A stretch of DNA of 64,000 nt from Micromonospora zingiberis (lineage in GTDB: Bacteria; Actinomycetota; Actinomycetes; Mycobacteriales; Micromonosporaceae). Positions 44,778-53,189 of this stretch are shown here, one piece after another. The DNA is taken from NCBI RefSeq assembly GCF_004331455.1, contig NZ_SJJR01000001.1, positions 62,001 to 126,000 of the forward strand, read 5' to 3'. Within the stretch, counting starts at the first letter, position 1; every line of letters begins with the position of its first letter. The notes under the pieces were generated by a model. That model was not told where the DNA came from, did not search any database, and saw only the letters and a program-made list of their open reading frames with translations. The position numbers and the translations under genes were made by a program.

Positions 44778-46100
44778 ATGAAACGCAAAGCCCTGCTCGC
44801 CCTCGCGCTCTGCGCCACGCTCGCCGTCACCGGCTGTGGCTCCGGCTCCGGATCAGCCACCTCGACACCGGTCAAGCTGCTGGTGTTCGGGGCGCCGGAG
44901 GAACTCGCCGCGTACCGCACGCTGATCGAGGCGTACCAGGACGCCCGGCCCGGCGAGCGGGTCCAGCTGATCGAGGCCAGCGACCGCAGGGACCTGCTGG
45001 CCCGGCTGGCCACCTCGGTCGCCGGGGGTGCCCCGCCGGACGTGTTCCTGATGAACTACCGCTTCTACGGCCAGTTCGCCGCCAAGGGCGTGGTCGAGTC
45101 GCTGGACGAGCGGATCGCCGGCTCGTCGCTGCTCGACCCGGCCGACTACTACCCGGTGGCGATGGAGGCGTTCAAGTGGGACGGCGCGCAGTTGTGCCTG
45201 CCGCAGAACGTCTCCAGCCTGGCCGTCTACTACAACCGCACGCTGTTCACGAAGTACGGGGTGCCCGAACCGCAGGCCGGCTGGAGCTGGAACGACCTGG
45301 TCGGCACCGCCACCCTGATGACCCGTGACGACCGTGGCCTGGTGATCAAGGGCACCGAGGCGGAGGGGGCGGCCCGGCTCCCGGCCGTGCACGGCCTCGG
45401 CGTGGAGCCGTCGATCATCCGGCTCGCCCCGCTGGTCTGGTCCAACGGCGGCGAGATCGTCGACGACCCGCAACGGCCCACCCGGCTGGCCCTGGACAGC
45501 CCGGCGGCCCGGGAGGCGCTGCGCAACCTGGTCGACCTGCGCCTGGCGTACGGGGTGGTGCCGACCGACGCCGAGGTGGAGGCGGAGGACGACGAGTCGC
45601 GTTTCCTCAACGGCCGGCTCGCCATGCTGATGACCTCCCGCCGGGCCACCACCAACTTCCGCACCATCACCGACTTCGAGTGGGACGTCGCCCCGCTGCC
45701 GATCTACCGGCAGCCGGTCGGGGTGCTGCACTCCGACGCGTACTGCATGACCACCGGGTCGAAGAACAAGGACGCCGCCTGGCGGTTCATGGAGTACGCG
45801 ATGGACGCCGAGGGGCAGCGGATCATCGCGGCGACCGGGCGTACCGTGCCGTCGCACATCGAGGTGTCCCGCTCATCGGCGTTCCTGGATCCGAACCAGC
45901 CGCCGCGCAACTCGCAGGTCTTCCTCGACGCCATCCCCACCGTCCGGGCGCTGCCCACCGTCTCCACCTGGCCGGAGATCGAGGATCTGAGCTACGGAAT
46001 CCTGGAGAACGCCATGCATCGCGGCGACAAGCTCGACGACGTGATCCGGGAGCTGGACACCAAGAGCCGGCCGATGTTCGCCCGTGGGGAGAACGGGTGA
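44778..46100 (+). CDS. Sugar ABC transporter substrate-binding lipoprotein
   Basis: Family 1 solute-binding protein, 440 residues. I choose ATG 44778 (GAGGG at 44767-44771, six bases away) over the ATG at 44772. Lipobox VTGC, Cys20. Fold marks include VKLLVFGAPEELAAYRTLIE at the first strand, PPDVFLMNYRFYGQFAAKGV and LPQNVSSLAVYYNRTLFTKY. Ligand is probably an oligosaccharide, as inferred from the secreted propeller protein upstream. Confidence 0.92.
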   Translation: MKRKALLALALCATLAVTGCGSGSGSATSTPVKLLVFGAPEELAAYRTLIEAYQDARPGERVQLIEASDRRDLLARLATSVAGGAPPDVFLMNYRFYGQFAAKGVVESLDERIAGSSLLDPADYYPVAMEAFKWDGAQLCLPQNVSSLAVYYNRTLFTKYGVPEPQAGWSWNDLVGTATLMTRDDRGLVIKGTEAEGAARLPAVHGLGVEPSIIRLAPLVWSNGGEIVDDPQRPTRLALDSPAAREALRNLVDLRLAYGVVPTDAEVEAEDDESRFLNGRLAMLMTSRRATTNFRTITDFEWDVAPLPIYRQPVGVLHSDAYCMTTGSKNKDAAWRFMEYAMDAEGQRIIAATGRTVPSHIEVSRSSAFLDPNQPPRNSQVFLDAIPTVRALPTVSTWPEIEDLSYGILENAMHRGDKLDDVIRELDTKSRPMFARGENG

Positions 46101-47128
46101 GCGGGCTGATCCTCGACGGCGTCAGCGCCGCCTACCGGGACACCACCGTCCTGCACGAGGTGGACCTGACCGTCGCCCGGGGCGAGCTGTTGGTGGTGCT
46201 CGGCCCCTCCGGCGCGGGCAAGTCGACGGTGCTGCGGGTGGTGGCGGGACTGGAACCGGTCACCGCCGGCCGGGTGCTCATCGCCGGCCGCGACGTCACC
46301 GACCTGCGTCCGGGCCTGCGCAACGTCTCGATGGTCTTCCAGTCGTACGCACTGTTCCCGCACCTGAGCGTGGCCGAGAACATCGCCTTCGGCTTGGAGG
46401 TACGGGACACACCGCGCCGGGAGGCCCGGCAGCGGGCCCACGCGGCGGCCGAGACGGTCGGCTGTGCCGGGCTGCTCGACCGCCGTCCCGGGCAGCTCTC
46501 CGGTGGTGAGCGTCAGCGGGTCGCCCTGGCCCGGGCACTGGTCCGCGAACCGGACGTGTTCCTGCTCGACGAGCCGCTGTCCAACCTGGACCTGTCGCTG
46601 CGCGCCGAGATGCGCAGCGAACTGCGCGCCCTGCACGACCGGATCGGCGCGACCATGGTGCACGTCACCCACGACCAGACCGAGGCGCTGGTCCTCGCCG
46701 ACCGCATCGCCGTGCTGCGGGACGGCCGGGTCGAGCAGGTCGGCACCCCGGACGAGATCTGGCGTACGCCGGCAAGCAGCTTCGTCGCCCGGTTCGTCGG
46801 GTCACCGGCGATGAACCTGCTGCCCGCCGACGGCGTGCTGCGGCCGACCGGGGACGCCCCGGCGCTGCCGGACGAGCCACTGGAGCTCGGGTTCCGGCCC
46901 GAGGCGGTCACCCTCGACGCCGTCGACGGCGCACCGGCGACCGTCGACCGGGTCGAGGTGATCGGCGAGGACGCCTACGCGTACCTCACCCTGGCCACCG
47001 GGCATCCGGTGGTCGCCCGGGTGCCGGCCGCCCGCCGACCGGACCGGGCCGCAGCGGTACGGGTAGCAGTGCGCTGGGCCGACGCCCACCTGTTCCACCC
47101 CGCCACCGGTCACCGGTTCGTCCCGTGA
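46097..47128 (+). CDS. Sugar ABC transporter ATPase (UgpC/MsmX/MalK type)
   Basis: 343 residues from the GTG at 46097, overlapping the binding-protein stop. Walker A GPSGAGKST, Q-loop VFQSYALFPHLSV, signature LSGGERQRV, Walker B VFLLDEPLSNLDLSLR, switch HVTHDQTEAL. The C-terminal TOBE region (about 235-340) keeps PAMNLLPADG and FRPEAVTL. It is the only CUT1-type sugar ATPase in the window, so it is one candidate to serve the ATPase-less polyol permeases at 7466-9237, although distant multi-sugar ATPases are the usual arrangement. Confidence 0.94.
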   Translation: MSGLILDGVSAAYRDTTVLHEVDLTVARGELLVVLGPSGAGKSTVLRVVAGLEPVTAGRVLIAGRDVTDLRPGLRNVSMVFQSYALFPHLSVAENIAFGLEVRDTPRREARQRAHAAAETVGCAGLLDRRPGQLSGGERQRVALARALVREPDVFLLDEPLSNLDLSLRAEMRSELRALHDRIGATMVHVTHDQTEALVLADRIAVLRDGRVEQVGTPDEIWRTPASSFVARFVGSPAMNLLPADGVLRPTGDAPALPDEPLELGFRPEAVTLDAVDGAPATVDRVEVIGEDAYAYLTLATGHPVVARVPAARRPDRAAAVRVAVRWADAHLFHPATGHRFVP

Positions 47129-47184
47129 GTGCGAGGAGTGAGCCGGGTTTGCGAGCCCCGCAGTCGCGAACGAAGGCCCGTACA

Positions 47185-48096
47185 GTGACTCGGCCTGACA
47201 CCCGGTCGCGGCGGCAGTTGGCGCTGATGCTGGCGCCCTACCTGGTCGGGCTGGTCGGGCTGGTGCTGCTGCCCGCCCTGGTCACGCTCGCGCTGGCGTT
47301 CACCGAGTACGACCTGCTGCGTCCGCCGAGTTGGGCCGGGTTGGACAACTTCGTCGGCCTGACCGAGGACCCGATCTTCCGGGTCGCGTTGCTCAACTCG
47401 GTGGTGTTCGCGCTGGTGGCCGTACCGCTGCGGGTGTTGCTGGCGCTCGGCCTGGCGCTGCTGCTGCACCGCCGGGCGGTCGGTGTCGGCACCGCCCGCA
47501 CCACCGTGCTGCTGCCCACCGCGGTTCCCGAGATCGCCTACGGCCTGCTCTGGCTGTGGCTATTCAACCCGTTGTACGGGCCGATCAACCAGCTGTTGCG
47601 CATCGGTGGCGAGCACGGGTTGACGGTGCTGGGGCGTACGCCGCCGCAGTGGTTGACCGATCCGACCAGCGCCCGCGCCGGCATCATCCTGATGAGCCTG
47701 TTCACCATGGGGGAGACCTTCGTGGTGTTGCTGGCGGCCCGGCGGGCGCTGCCCCGCGACGTGTACGAGTTGGCCGCGATCGAGGACGCCACCGGCTGGG
47801 ACGTGTTCCGCCGGGTCACCCTGCCGTTGATGGCCCCGGTGCTGGCGTTGTTGGCGGTCCGGGACGCCATCGCCAGTCTGCACTTCACCTTCGTACCGGC
47901 GTTCGTGGTGACCGACGGCGGCCCGCCGCCGTACTCCACCACCTACCTGTCGTTGTTCGTCTACCAGACCGGCTTCGAGTATCTGCGCTACGGCTACGCG
48001 GCGGCGGCGACCCTGGTGATGATGGTGCTGACCCTCGCCGCGGTCCTGGTGCAGTGGCGGCTCATCCGCCGCTACCGCGGGCGCTACCTGTCGTAG
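47185..48096 (+). CDS. Sugar ABC transporter permease (MalF type)
   Basis: 303 residues from the GTG at 47185 (GAAGG eight bases upstream). The GTG at 47125, which overlaps the ATPase stop, would add a 20-residue polar N-terminus SARSEPGLRAPQSRTKART. Six helices, the first being MLAPYLVGLVGLVLLPALV. EAA loop VYELAAIEDATGWDVFRRVT-LPLMAP. The gene order permease-binding protein-ATPase-permease splits the two permeases, unusual for CUT1 operons. Confidence 0.9.
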   Translation: MTRPDTRSRRQLALMLAPYLVGLVGLVLLPALVTLALAFTEYDLLRPPSWAGLDNFVGLTEDPIFRVALLNSVVFALVAVPLRVLLALGLALLLHRRAVGVGTARTTVLLPTAVPEIAYGLLWLWLFNPLYGPINQLLRIGGEHGLTVLGRTPPQWLTDPTSARAGIILMSLFTMGETFVVLLAARRALPRDVYELAAIEDATGWDVFRRVTLPLMAPVLALLAVRDAIASLHFTFVPAFVVTDGGPPPYSTTYLSLFVYQTGFEYLRYGYAAAATLVMMVLTLAAVLVQWRLIRRYRGRYLS

Positions 48097-48126
48097 CGAC
48101 CCGTCCCGGCCCGGTGTTGATCGACT

Positions 48127-48185
48127 CCGTTTCGGCGGTATGGCGGCATCCGGCGCGAGCGGATGCCGCCATACCGCCGAAACGG
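48127..48185. repeat. Extragenic palindrome C2, 26-bp perfect stem
   Basis: Arms 48127-48152 and 48160-48185 are perfectly complementary, with a 7-nt loop, preceded by GATCGACT. It matches the degenerate element at 36307-36385. It follows the permease stop by 30 bases and can also terminate the sugar operon. Confidence 0.8.
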
Positions 48186-48250
48186 CGGTGGCGAGCGGGC
48201 GGCGGCGGATGCCCAGGTGTAGTCGGCGCGCGGGTGGGTAGCCGCCGCGC

Positions 48251-49669
48251 GTGGAGCTGGTCGAGGAGTCGCCGTACCGTTTCCGGATCGACCGGCGTGA
48301 TCCGATGCGGGTGCCGGGGGTGGTCTTCGCGTCCCGGGCGCTGCTGCCCGACCCGGCGGGCGACCGGTCGCTGGAGCAGGTGGCCAACGTCGCCACCCTG
48401 CCCGGTATCGTCGGCGCCTCGTACGCCATGCCCGACGTGCACTGGGGCTACGGCTTCCCGATCGGCGGGGTGGCCGCCACCGACATCGCCGCCGGTGGGG
48501 TGGTCTCGCCCGGCGGGGTCGGTTTCGACATCTCCTGCGGGGTCCGACTGCTCGCCGCCGACCTTGACCGTGCCGAGCTGCGCCCGCGCCTGGAGGCGGT
48601 GATGGACGCGCTGAGCGCGGCCACTCCGCGCGGCATGGGCAGCGGCGCGGTCTGGCAACTTACCAGCCGCGACGAACTGGAGGCGGTGCTGCGCGGCGGC
48701 TCCGGGTACGCCGTGCGGCGCGGCTTCGGCGTCGAGCGGGACCTGCACCGGTGCGAGGACTACGGCGCGGTGCAGGACGCGGATCCGGCGCAGGTCAGTG
48801 ACCGGGCGATCGAGCGCGGCGCCCACCAGGTCGGCAGCCTCGGCTCCGGCAACCACTTTCTGGAGGTGCAGGCCGTCGAGCAGGTGTACGACGAGCCGGT
48901 GGCCGAGGCGTTCGGGTTGCGCCCCGACCAGGTCTGCGTGATGATCCACTGCGGTTCGCGCGGGCTCGGCCACCAGATCTGCACCGATCACGTGCGGGCC
49001 ATGGAGAAGGTGATGGGCCGGTACGGCATCCACGTGCCGGACCGGCAGTTGGCCTGCGCTCCGGTCGACTCCGCGGCCGGTCGGGCGTACCTGGGTGCGA
49101 TGGCCGCCGCGGCGAACTACGCGCGGGCCAACCGGCAGCTGCTCGCCCACGCGGTCGGCCGGATCTTCGAGCGGCAGACGGGCCGGCGGCTCGACCTGGT
49201 CTACGACGTCTCGCACAACCTGGCCAAGATCGAAGACCATACGCTGGACGGTGGCGTGCGGCTGTTGTGCGTACACCGCAAGGGTGCCACCCGGGCCCTG
49301 CCGCCCGGCCATCCCGACCTGCCGGCGGAGTTGCGTGGCGTCGGGCAGCCGGTGCTCATCCCGGGCTCGATGGGCACCGCCTCGTACGTGCTGACCGGGG
49401 TGGTCGGGTCGCCCGCCTTCGCCTCCGCGTGCCACGGGGCCGGGCGGGTGCGCAGTCGCAAGCAGGCCGTCGCGGTCGGCCGGGGCGGGGACCCGCGCGC
49501 CCAGCTCCAGGCCCGGGACATCGCGGTACGCGGCGCGTCCCGGCGCGGGCTGGCCGAGGAGATGCCGGCGGCGTACAAGGACATCTCGGCCGTGGTCGAG
49601 GCGGCCGAGGGGGCCGGACTGTGCCGGAAGGTGGCCCGGCTGGTGCCGCTCGGCGTGGTCAAGGGCTGA
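48251..49669 (+). CDS. rtcB: RNA-splicing ligase RtcB
   Basis: GTP- and Mn-dependent 3'-5' RNA ligase that joins 2',3'-cyclic phosphate or 3'-phosphate to 5'-OH ends. 472 residues from the GTG at 48251. Metal and catalytic motifs: [26 protein letters not shown] with the metal-binding Cys, [22 protein letters not shown], and the nucleotidylated His in [16 protein letters not shown]. The length is typical. It faces the archease gene tail to tail with a 23-base gap, its known activating partner. Confidence 0.96.
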   Translation: MELVEESPYRFRIDRRDPMRVPGVVFASRALLPDPAGDRSLEQVANVATLPGIVGASYAMPDVHWGYGFPIGGVAATDIAAGGVVSPGGVGFDISCGVRLLAADLDRAELRPRLEAVMDALSAATPRGMGSGAVWQLTSRDELEAVLRGGSGYAVRRGFGVERDLHRCEDYGAVQDADPAQVSDRAIERGAHQVGSLGSGNHFLEVQAVEQVYDEPVAEAFGLRPDQVCVMIHCGSRGLGHQICTDHVRAMEKVMGRYGIHVPDRQLACAPVDSAAGRAYLGAMAAAANYARANRQLLAHAVGRIFERQTGRRLDLVYDVSHNLAKIEDHTLDGGVRLLCVHRKGATRALPPGHPDLPAELRGVGQPVLIPGSMGTASYVLTGVVGSPAFASACHGAGRVRSRKQAVAVGRGGDPRAQLQARDIAVRGASRRGLAEEMPAAYKDISAVVEAAEGAGLCRKVARLVPLGVVKG

Positions 49670-49692
49670 GTGGCCGCACCGGCGGCTGCGGC

Positions 49693-50112
49693 TCACACGT
49701 CCAGGGTCACCGCGCAGGACCAGCCCGCGTGGCCGCCGCCGAAGCGCAGCTCGTGCAGGGAGACCGCCTTCGGTACCGCGCCGATCAGCTCCACCTCGCC
49801 GGTCCGGGTGACGGCCCAGTGCACCCGCAGCCCGCCGACGTCCTGCGCCACCTCGGTGGTGACCGGCAGCTCGTCCGCCGTCTCCATCCGGAAGATCACC
49901 TCGTCGAGGACGGTGACCAGCAGGTCCTCGTCGGTGGCCGGCGCCGGATGGAACTCCCGGTCGGCACGGGGCCGGGCCCGGGCGAGGTCGGCGAAGGACT
50001 CGACCATCGCCCGGACCGCCTCGGCCAGGCACCCCGCCCGGTCCGGCGCCCACGCCTCGATCCGTACGTCGGCGGTGTGCGGCACCAACCGATGCCCCCG
50101 CGCTGTCCCCAC
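49693..50112 (-). CDS. Archease, RtcB-activating protein
   Basis: 139 residues from the GTG at 50112. Archease helps RtcB turn over by promoting guanylylation. Family marks are the N-terminal PHTADVRIEAWAPD with a metal-binding Asp, the EVIFRMETADELPV segment, ELIGAVPKAVSLHELRF, and the terminal Asp in VTLDV. Because it is convergent with rtcB rather than co-transcribed, the two can be controlled separately. Confidence 0.93.
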   Translation of the reverse strand: MGTARGHRLVPHTADVRIEAWAPDRAGCLAEAVRAMVESFADLARARPRADREFHPAPATDEDLLVTVLDEVIFRMETADELPVTTEVAQDVGGLRVHWAVTRTGEVELIGAVPKAVSLHELRFGGGHAGWSCAVTLDV

Positions 50113-50198
50113 GACCCGAATGATGCCGCCCCGCCGGGCTTGATCGTCTGCGCTTCGCCGACTCGACGCGCCCGGGGTGCACGTCAGCCAGCCGGTGT

Positions 50199-51779
50199 TC
50201 AGTGCGCGCCGAGTCGGGCGATCGGCTCCACCAGCTCACGTTCCTCGTAGGACAGGTGCGACAGCAGCGTGTCGCTGAGCAGGTCGACCGCGGCGCGTAG
50301 CTCGGCCATGCCGTCCGGGGTGGCGACGAAGGCGACCAGCGCCCGGTCCACCCCCTCCAGCACGTCGTGGATGGCGTGGTGTTCCTCCTCGAGCCGGTCG
50401 ATGACCGGCTTGAGTCGGGGGTCGGCCCGGCGCAGGTGTGGGAAGAGTGACCGGTCCTCGAGGGTGTGGTGGGTGGTCACCAGCCGGCAGTACGACTCGC
50501 AGTAGGTGCCCAGCGTCCACTTGTTCTGCCGCATGGTCATCGTGTTGATGTGCGACCGGGCGGTACCCACGTCGATCAGGCCGGCGGCGACCTGCTCGAT
50601 CAGGTCGTGGATCTGCGCCAACTCGGCCCGCAGCGCGTCGTGCACGTCGATCAGGTGCTGGGCGCCGGCCTGCTCGTGCGCCGTGTAGCTGCGGTCGGGA
50701 TCCGGTGCCGGGCCGGTCGGCCGGGCCGACTCGTCCCAGACCCGTACGTCGCTGCGTCGGGCGCCGTCGTCCGGGGTCGGCACCACCGCGAACGACCCGG
50801 CGGCGACGCCGGTCGGCCGGGCGGCCGGCTGGTCGGGGCGGCTGGCGGTGCCGGCCAGGGAGCCGGCGGTGTCGCCCTGGCCGGAGCGGCGGCGGCGTTC
50901 GGCGGCGACCAGTTCCCGGGTGGCCGGTGCCACCTCGGCGGCGAACCGGCGCAGGTCGTCGGGGTCGTCGCTGCCCAGGATGAAGGTGCTGACGCCCTCG
51001 GTCAGGGCGAGGTCGGCCAGTTCCTCGGCCCACTGCTCGGCCGGGCCGTGCAGCTGGCCACGCCCGGTCGTCGTGAACCGTCCGTTGATGTTGAGCAGCC
51101 GGCGCACCTCGGCGGGGGACCGGCCGGCCTCGGTGGCGGCCTCGTCGATGAGGGCGTTGCCCTTGGCCAGGTCGCCGGGTTGCAGGTAGGGCAGCGACGG
51201 TAGCCACCCGTCGGCCCGGCGTCCGGTCAGTGCCAGCATCCGCGGCTTGTAGGCGCCGAGCCAGATGGGCACGTCGTGGGCGGGCGCCGGGCCACGTTTG
51301 GCGCCGACGGCGCGGTGGAACTCGCCGTCGACCCGGACGCCGCCGCGGGCTTCGGCGTCCCAGAGCTGGCGGATGATCTCGATGGCCTCCTCCAACGCCC
51401 GTACGCCCTGGCCGGGGGAGAGGCGTTGCCCGCCCATCGCCTCGATGGCGTCCCAGAACGCGCCCGCGCCCAGGCCGAGTTCGATCCGGCCGCCGCTGAG
51501 CAGGTCGAGGCTGGCGACGCTGCGGGCCAGTACGGCCGGCGGGCGCAGCGGCAGGTTCGTCACGTTCGCGGCCAGGTGTACCCGGGTGGTCCGGGCGGCG
51601 ACGAAACTCATCAGCGTCCAGGTGTCCAGGAACGCGGGCTGGTAGGGATGGTCCTGGAAGGTGACCAGGTCCAACCCGACCTGCTCGGAGAGCATGGCGA
51701 GACTGACCGGCTGGGCCGGGTCGGCGTTGCCGGGGGTCAGGAACGACCCGAAGGTCAGGTCGTGTCCGTAGTCGCTCAT
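50199..51779 (-). CDS. Luciferase-like monooxygenase fused to a hemerythrin (HHE) domain
   Basis: 526 residues from the ATG at 51779 (GGAAGGAAG upstream). Residues about 1-310 are an LLM-type flavin oxidoreductase (F420- or FMN-linked) with FGSFLTPGNADPAQPVSLAM, RIELGLGAGAFWDAIEAMGG and VPIWLGAYKPRMLALTGRRA. A 60-residue Pro/Arg/Asp-rich linker follows. Residues about 380-526 are a four-helix hemerythrin with ligands in HLIDVHDALRAEL, TTHHTLEDRSLFPHL, EEEHHAIHDVL and LSHLSYEERELV. Hemerythrin binds O2 or senses redox, so it may deliver or sense O2 for the flavin domain. It diverges from a MarR gene. Confidence 0.9.
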   Translation of the reverse strand: MSDYGHDLTFGSFLTPGNADPAQPVSLAMLSEQVGLDLVTFQDHPYQPAFLDTWTLMSFVAARTTRVHLAANVTNLPLRPPAVLARSVASLDLLSGGRIELGLGAGAFWDAIEAMGGQRLSPGQGVRALEEAIEIIRQLWDAEARGGVRVDGEFHRAVGAKRGPAPAHDVPIWLGAYKPRMLALTGRRADGWLPSLPYLQPGDLAKGNALIDEAATEAGRSPAEVRRLLNINGRFTTTGRGQLHGPAEQWAEELADLALTEGVSTFILGSDDPDDLRRFAAEVAPATRELVAAERRRRSGQGDTAGSLAGTASRPDQPAARPTGVAAGSFAVVPTPDDGARRSDVRVWDESARPTGPAPDPDRSYTAHEQAGAQHLIDVHDALRAELAQIHDLIEQVAAGLIDVGTARSHINTMTMRQNKWTLGTYCESYCRLVTTHHTLEDRSLFPHLRRADPRLKPVIDRLEEEHHAIHDVLEGVDRALVAFVATPDGMAELRAAVDLLSDTLLSHLSYEERELVEPIARLGAH

Positions 51780-51824
51780 CGCGGTCTTCCTTCCCGGTGG
51801 CGCGGCGTCCGCCACCACACCCCG

Positions 51825-51849
51825 AGATGTTATGCCGAGCAGAACATCT
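51825..51849. promoter_or_regulatory. 25-bp palindrome, candidate MarR operator
   Basis: AGATGTT (51825-51831), an 11-base centre and AACATCT (51843-51849) form a perfect-armed palindrome in the 109-base divergent gap. The centre read on the minus strand includes GGCATAACAT, a possible -10 for the fusion gene. On the plus side TAACCT (51877-51882) lies six bases before the MarR start. Confidence 0.55.
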
Positions 51850-51888
51850 TTGCCCAATAAAATCTGTGATCTGCGCTAACCTGGGGGC

Positions 51889-52455
51889 ATGAACGAGGAC
51901 GCCCACACCGATCCGATCAACGATGACCTCGGGTGGATGCTCGGCGTCCTCTTCCGGGCCCACCTGCGTGGCGCCGAGCACACCATCGGTGACCTGCCCG
52001 GTGGGCCACGGGGCTACCAGGTGCTCGTCGCCGCCGACCGGGAGCCGGCCCGCAACCAGGGCGCGATCGCCGAGGAGTTGGGCATCGACCGCACCGTGCT
52101 GACGTACCTCATCGACGACCTGGAACGTGACGGTCTGGTCTCCCGCCGCGCCGACCCGGCCGACCGGCGCAGCCGGCTGGTCGTGCTCACCGACGCCGGC
52201 CGGGAGGCGGCCCGGCACCGACGGGAGGCGCTGCGGCACGTCGAGTCGCGCCTGATGTCGGCGCTGACCGTTGAGGAGGCCAGCAGCCTGAGGGCCCTGC
52301 TGCGGCGGGCGGCCTGCGCCGCGCAGGCGCGCGATCCGATGACCGACCTGTGCGCGGTGGCCGAGGAGGCGACGGACCGGCCACCGCCCCGTCGCCGCCC
52401 GCTGCCCCGGCCCGCGCCGCGTACCGGGGCCACCCGTCGCCCGGCCCAGCCGTAA
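51889..52455 (+). CDS. MarR-family transcriptional regulator
   Basis: 188 residues from the ATG at 51889. The winged helix is clear: NQGAIAEELGIDRTVLTYL, DDLERDGLVSRRADPADRRS and LVVLTDAGREAARHRREAL. A Pro/Arg-rich tail follows. It probably controls itself and the divergent luciferase-like/hemerythrin gene through the palindrome between them, in response to a phenolic ligand or oxidant as in other MarR proteins. A single Cys-containing helix (RRAACAAQARDP) could give redox sensitivity. Confidence 0.92.
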   Translation: MNEDAHTDPINDDLGWMLGVLFRAHLRGAEHTIGDLPGGPRGYQVLVAADREPARNQGAIAEELGIDRTVLTYLIDDLERDGLVSRRADPADRRSRLVVLTDAGREAARHRREALRHVESRLMSALTVEEASSLRALLRRAACAAQARDPMTDLCAVAEEATDRPPPRRRPLPRPAPRTGATRRPAQP

Positions 52456-52458
52456 CCT
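52453..52458 (+). promoter_or_regulatory. -10 element overlapping the MarR stop codon
   Basis: TAACCT contains the TAA stop of the MarR gene and lies seven bases before the GTG at 52466. There is no ribosome site, so the next gene may have a leaderless transcript. Confidence 0.4.
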
Positions 52459-52465
52459 GCCCGAG

Positions 52466-53068
52466 GTGCGGATAACCAAGTACACCCATTCCTGCGTACG
52501 CCTCGAACAGCACGGCCGAGTGCTCGTCGTCGACCCGGGCACATGGAGCGAGCCGCGAGCGCTGGCCGGAGCGGACGCCGTACTGGTCAGCCACGAACAC
52601 GCCGACCACATCGACGTGTTGCGGCTGGCCGGCCTGGGCGTACCGGTCTTCGTACCGGAGGGTGCGGTGCTGCCGGACCTGGCCCCGCTGCCGGTGACCC
52701 GGGTCCGGCCCGGGCAACGGTTCACCGCCGCCGGTATCGACGTCACCGCGGTCGGCGGACGGCACGCCACCATCCACGGCGGGCAGCCCGACTGCGTGAA
52801 CCTCGGCTACCTCGTCGACGACTCGGTCTACCACCCGGGCGACTCGCTGCACCCGCCCGGTCAGCCGGTGCGGACCCTGCTGGTACCGGCGCAGGCGTCC
52901 TGGCTCAAGCTCACCGAGGCGATCGACTTCGCCACCACGGTCGGCGCCGCCGAGGTCTTCCCGATCCACGACGCCCAGCTCAACGAGCGTGGCCTGAGCA
53001 GCGTCAACGGCTGGTTCGGTGCGAACGTCCCCGGCTACCGCTACCTCGCTCCCGGCGAGACCGCCTGA
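52466..53068 (+). CDS. UlaG-like MBL-fold hydrolase
   Basis: 200 residues from the GTG at 52466. It opens with the family signature RITKYTHSCVRLEQHGRVLV and VVDPGTWSE. The zinc motif is VSHEHADHID (HxHxDH), and the later ligands are in VGGRHATIHGG, YHPGDSLHPP and PIHDAQL. UlaG-like proteins hydrolyse lactones or phosphodiesters; the substrate here is unknown. It follows the MarR gene by ten bases. Confidence 0.9.
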   Translation: MRITKYTHSCVRLEQHGRVLVVDPGTWSEPRALAGADAVLVSHEHADHIDVLRLAGLGVPVFVPEGAVLPDLAPLPVTRVRPGQRFTAAGIDVTAVGGRHATIHGGQPDCVNLGYLVDDSVYHPGDSLHPPGQPVRTLLVPAQASWLKLTEAIDFATTVGAAEVFPIHDAQLNERGLSSVNGWFGANVPGYRYLAPGETA

Positions 53069-53189
53069 CGACGGCGGCGGCGCGGGCCGAACTGCCCGGA
53101 GCCTTGCGGCGTCCTGGGTTCGACGCCGCCCTGCGGGCGGCCGGGCGGTGCGGATACGCTCGGGCGACCGCCGGATCAGGAGGCGCGCG

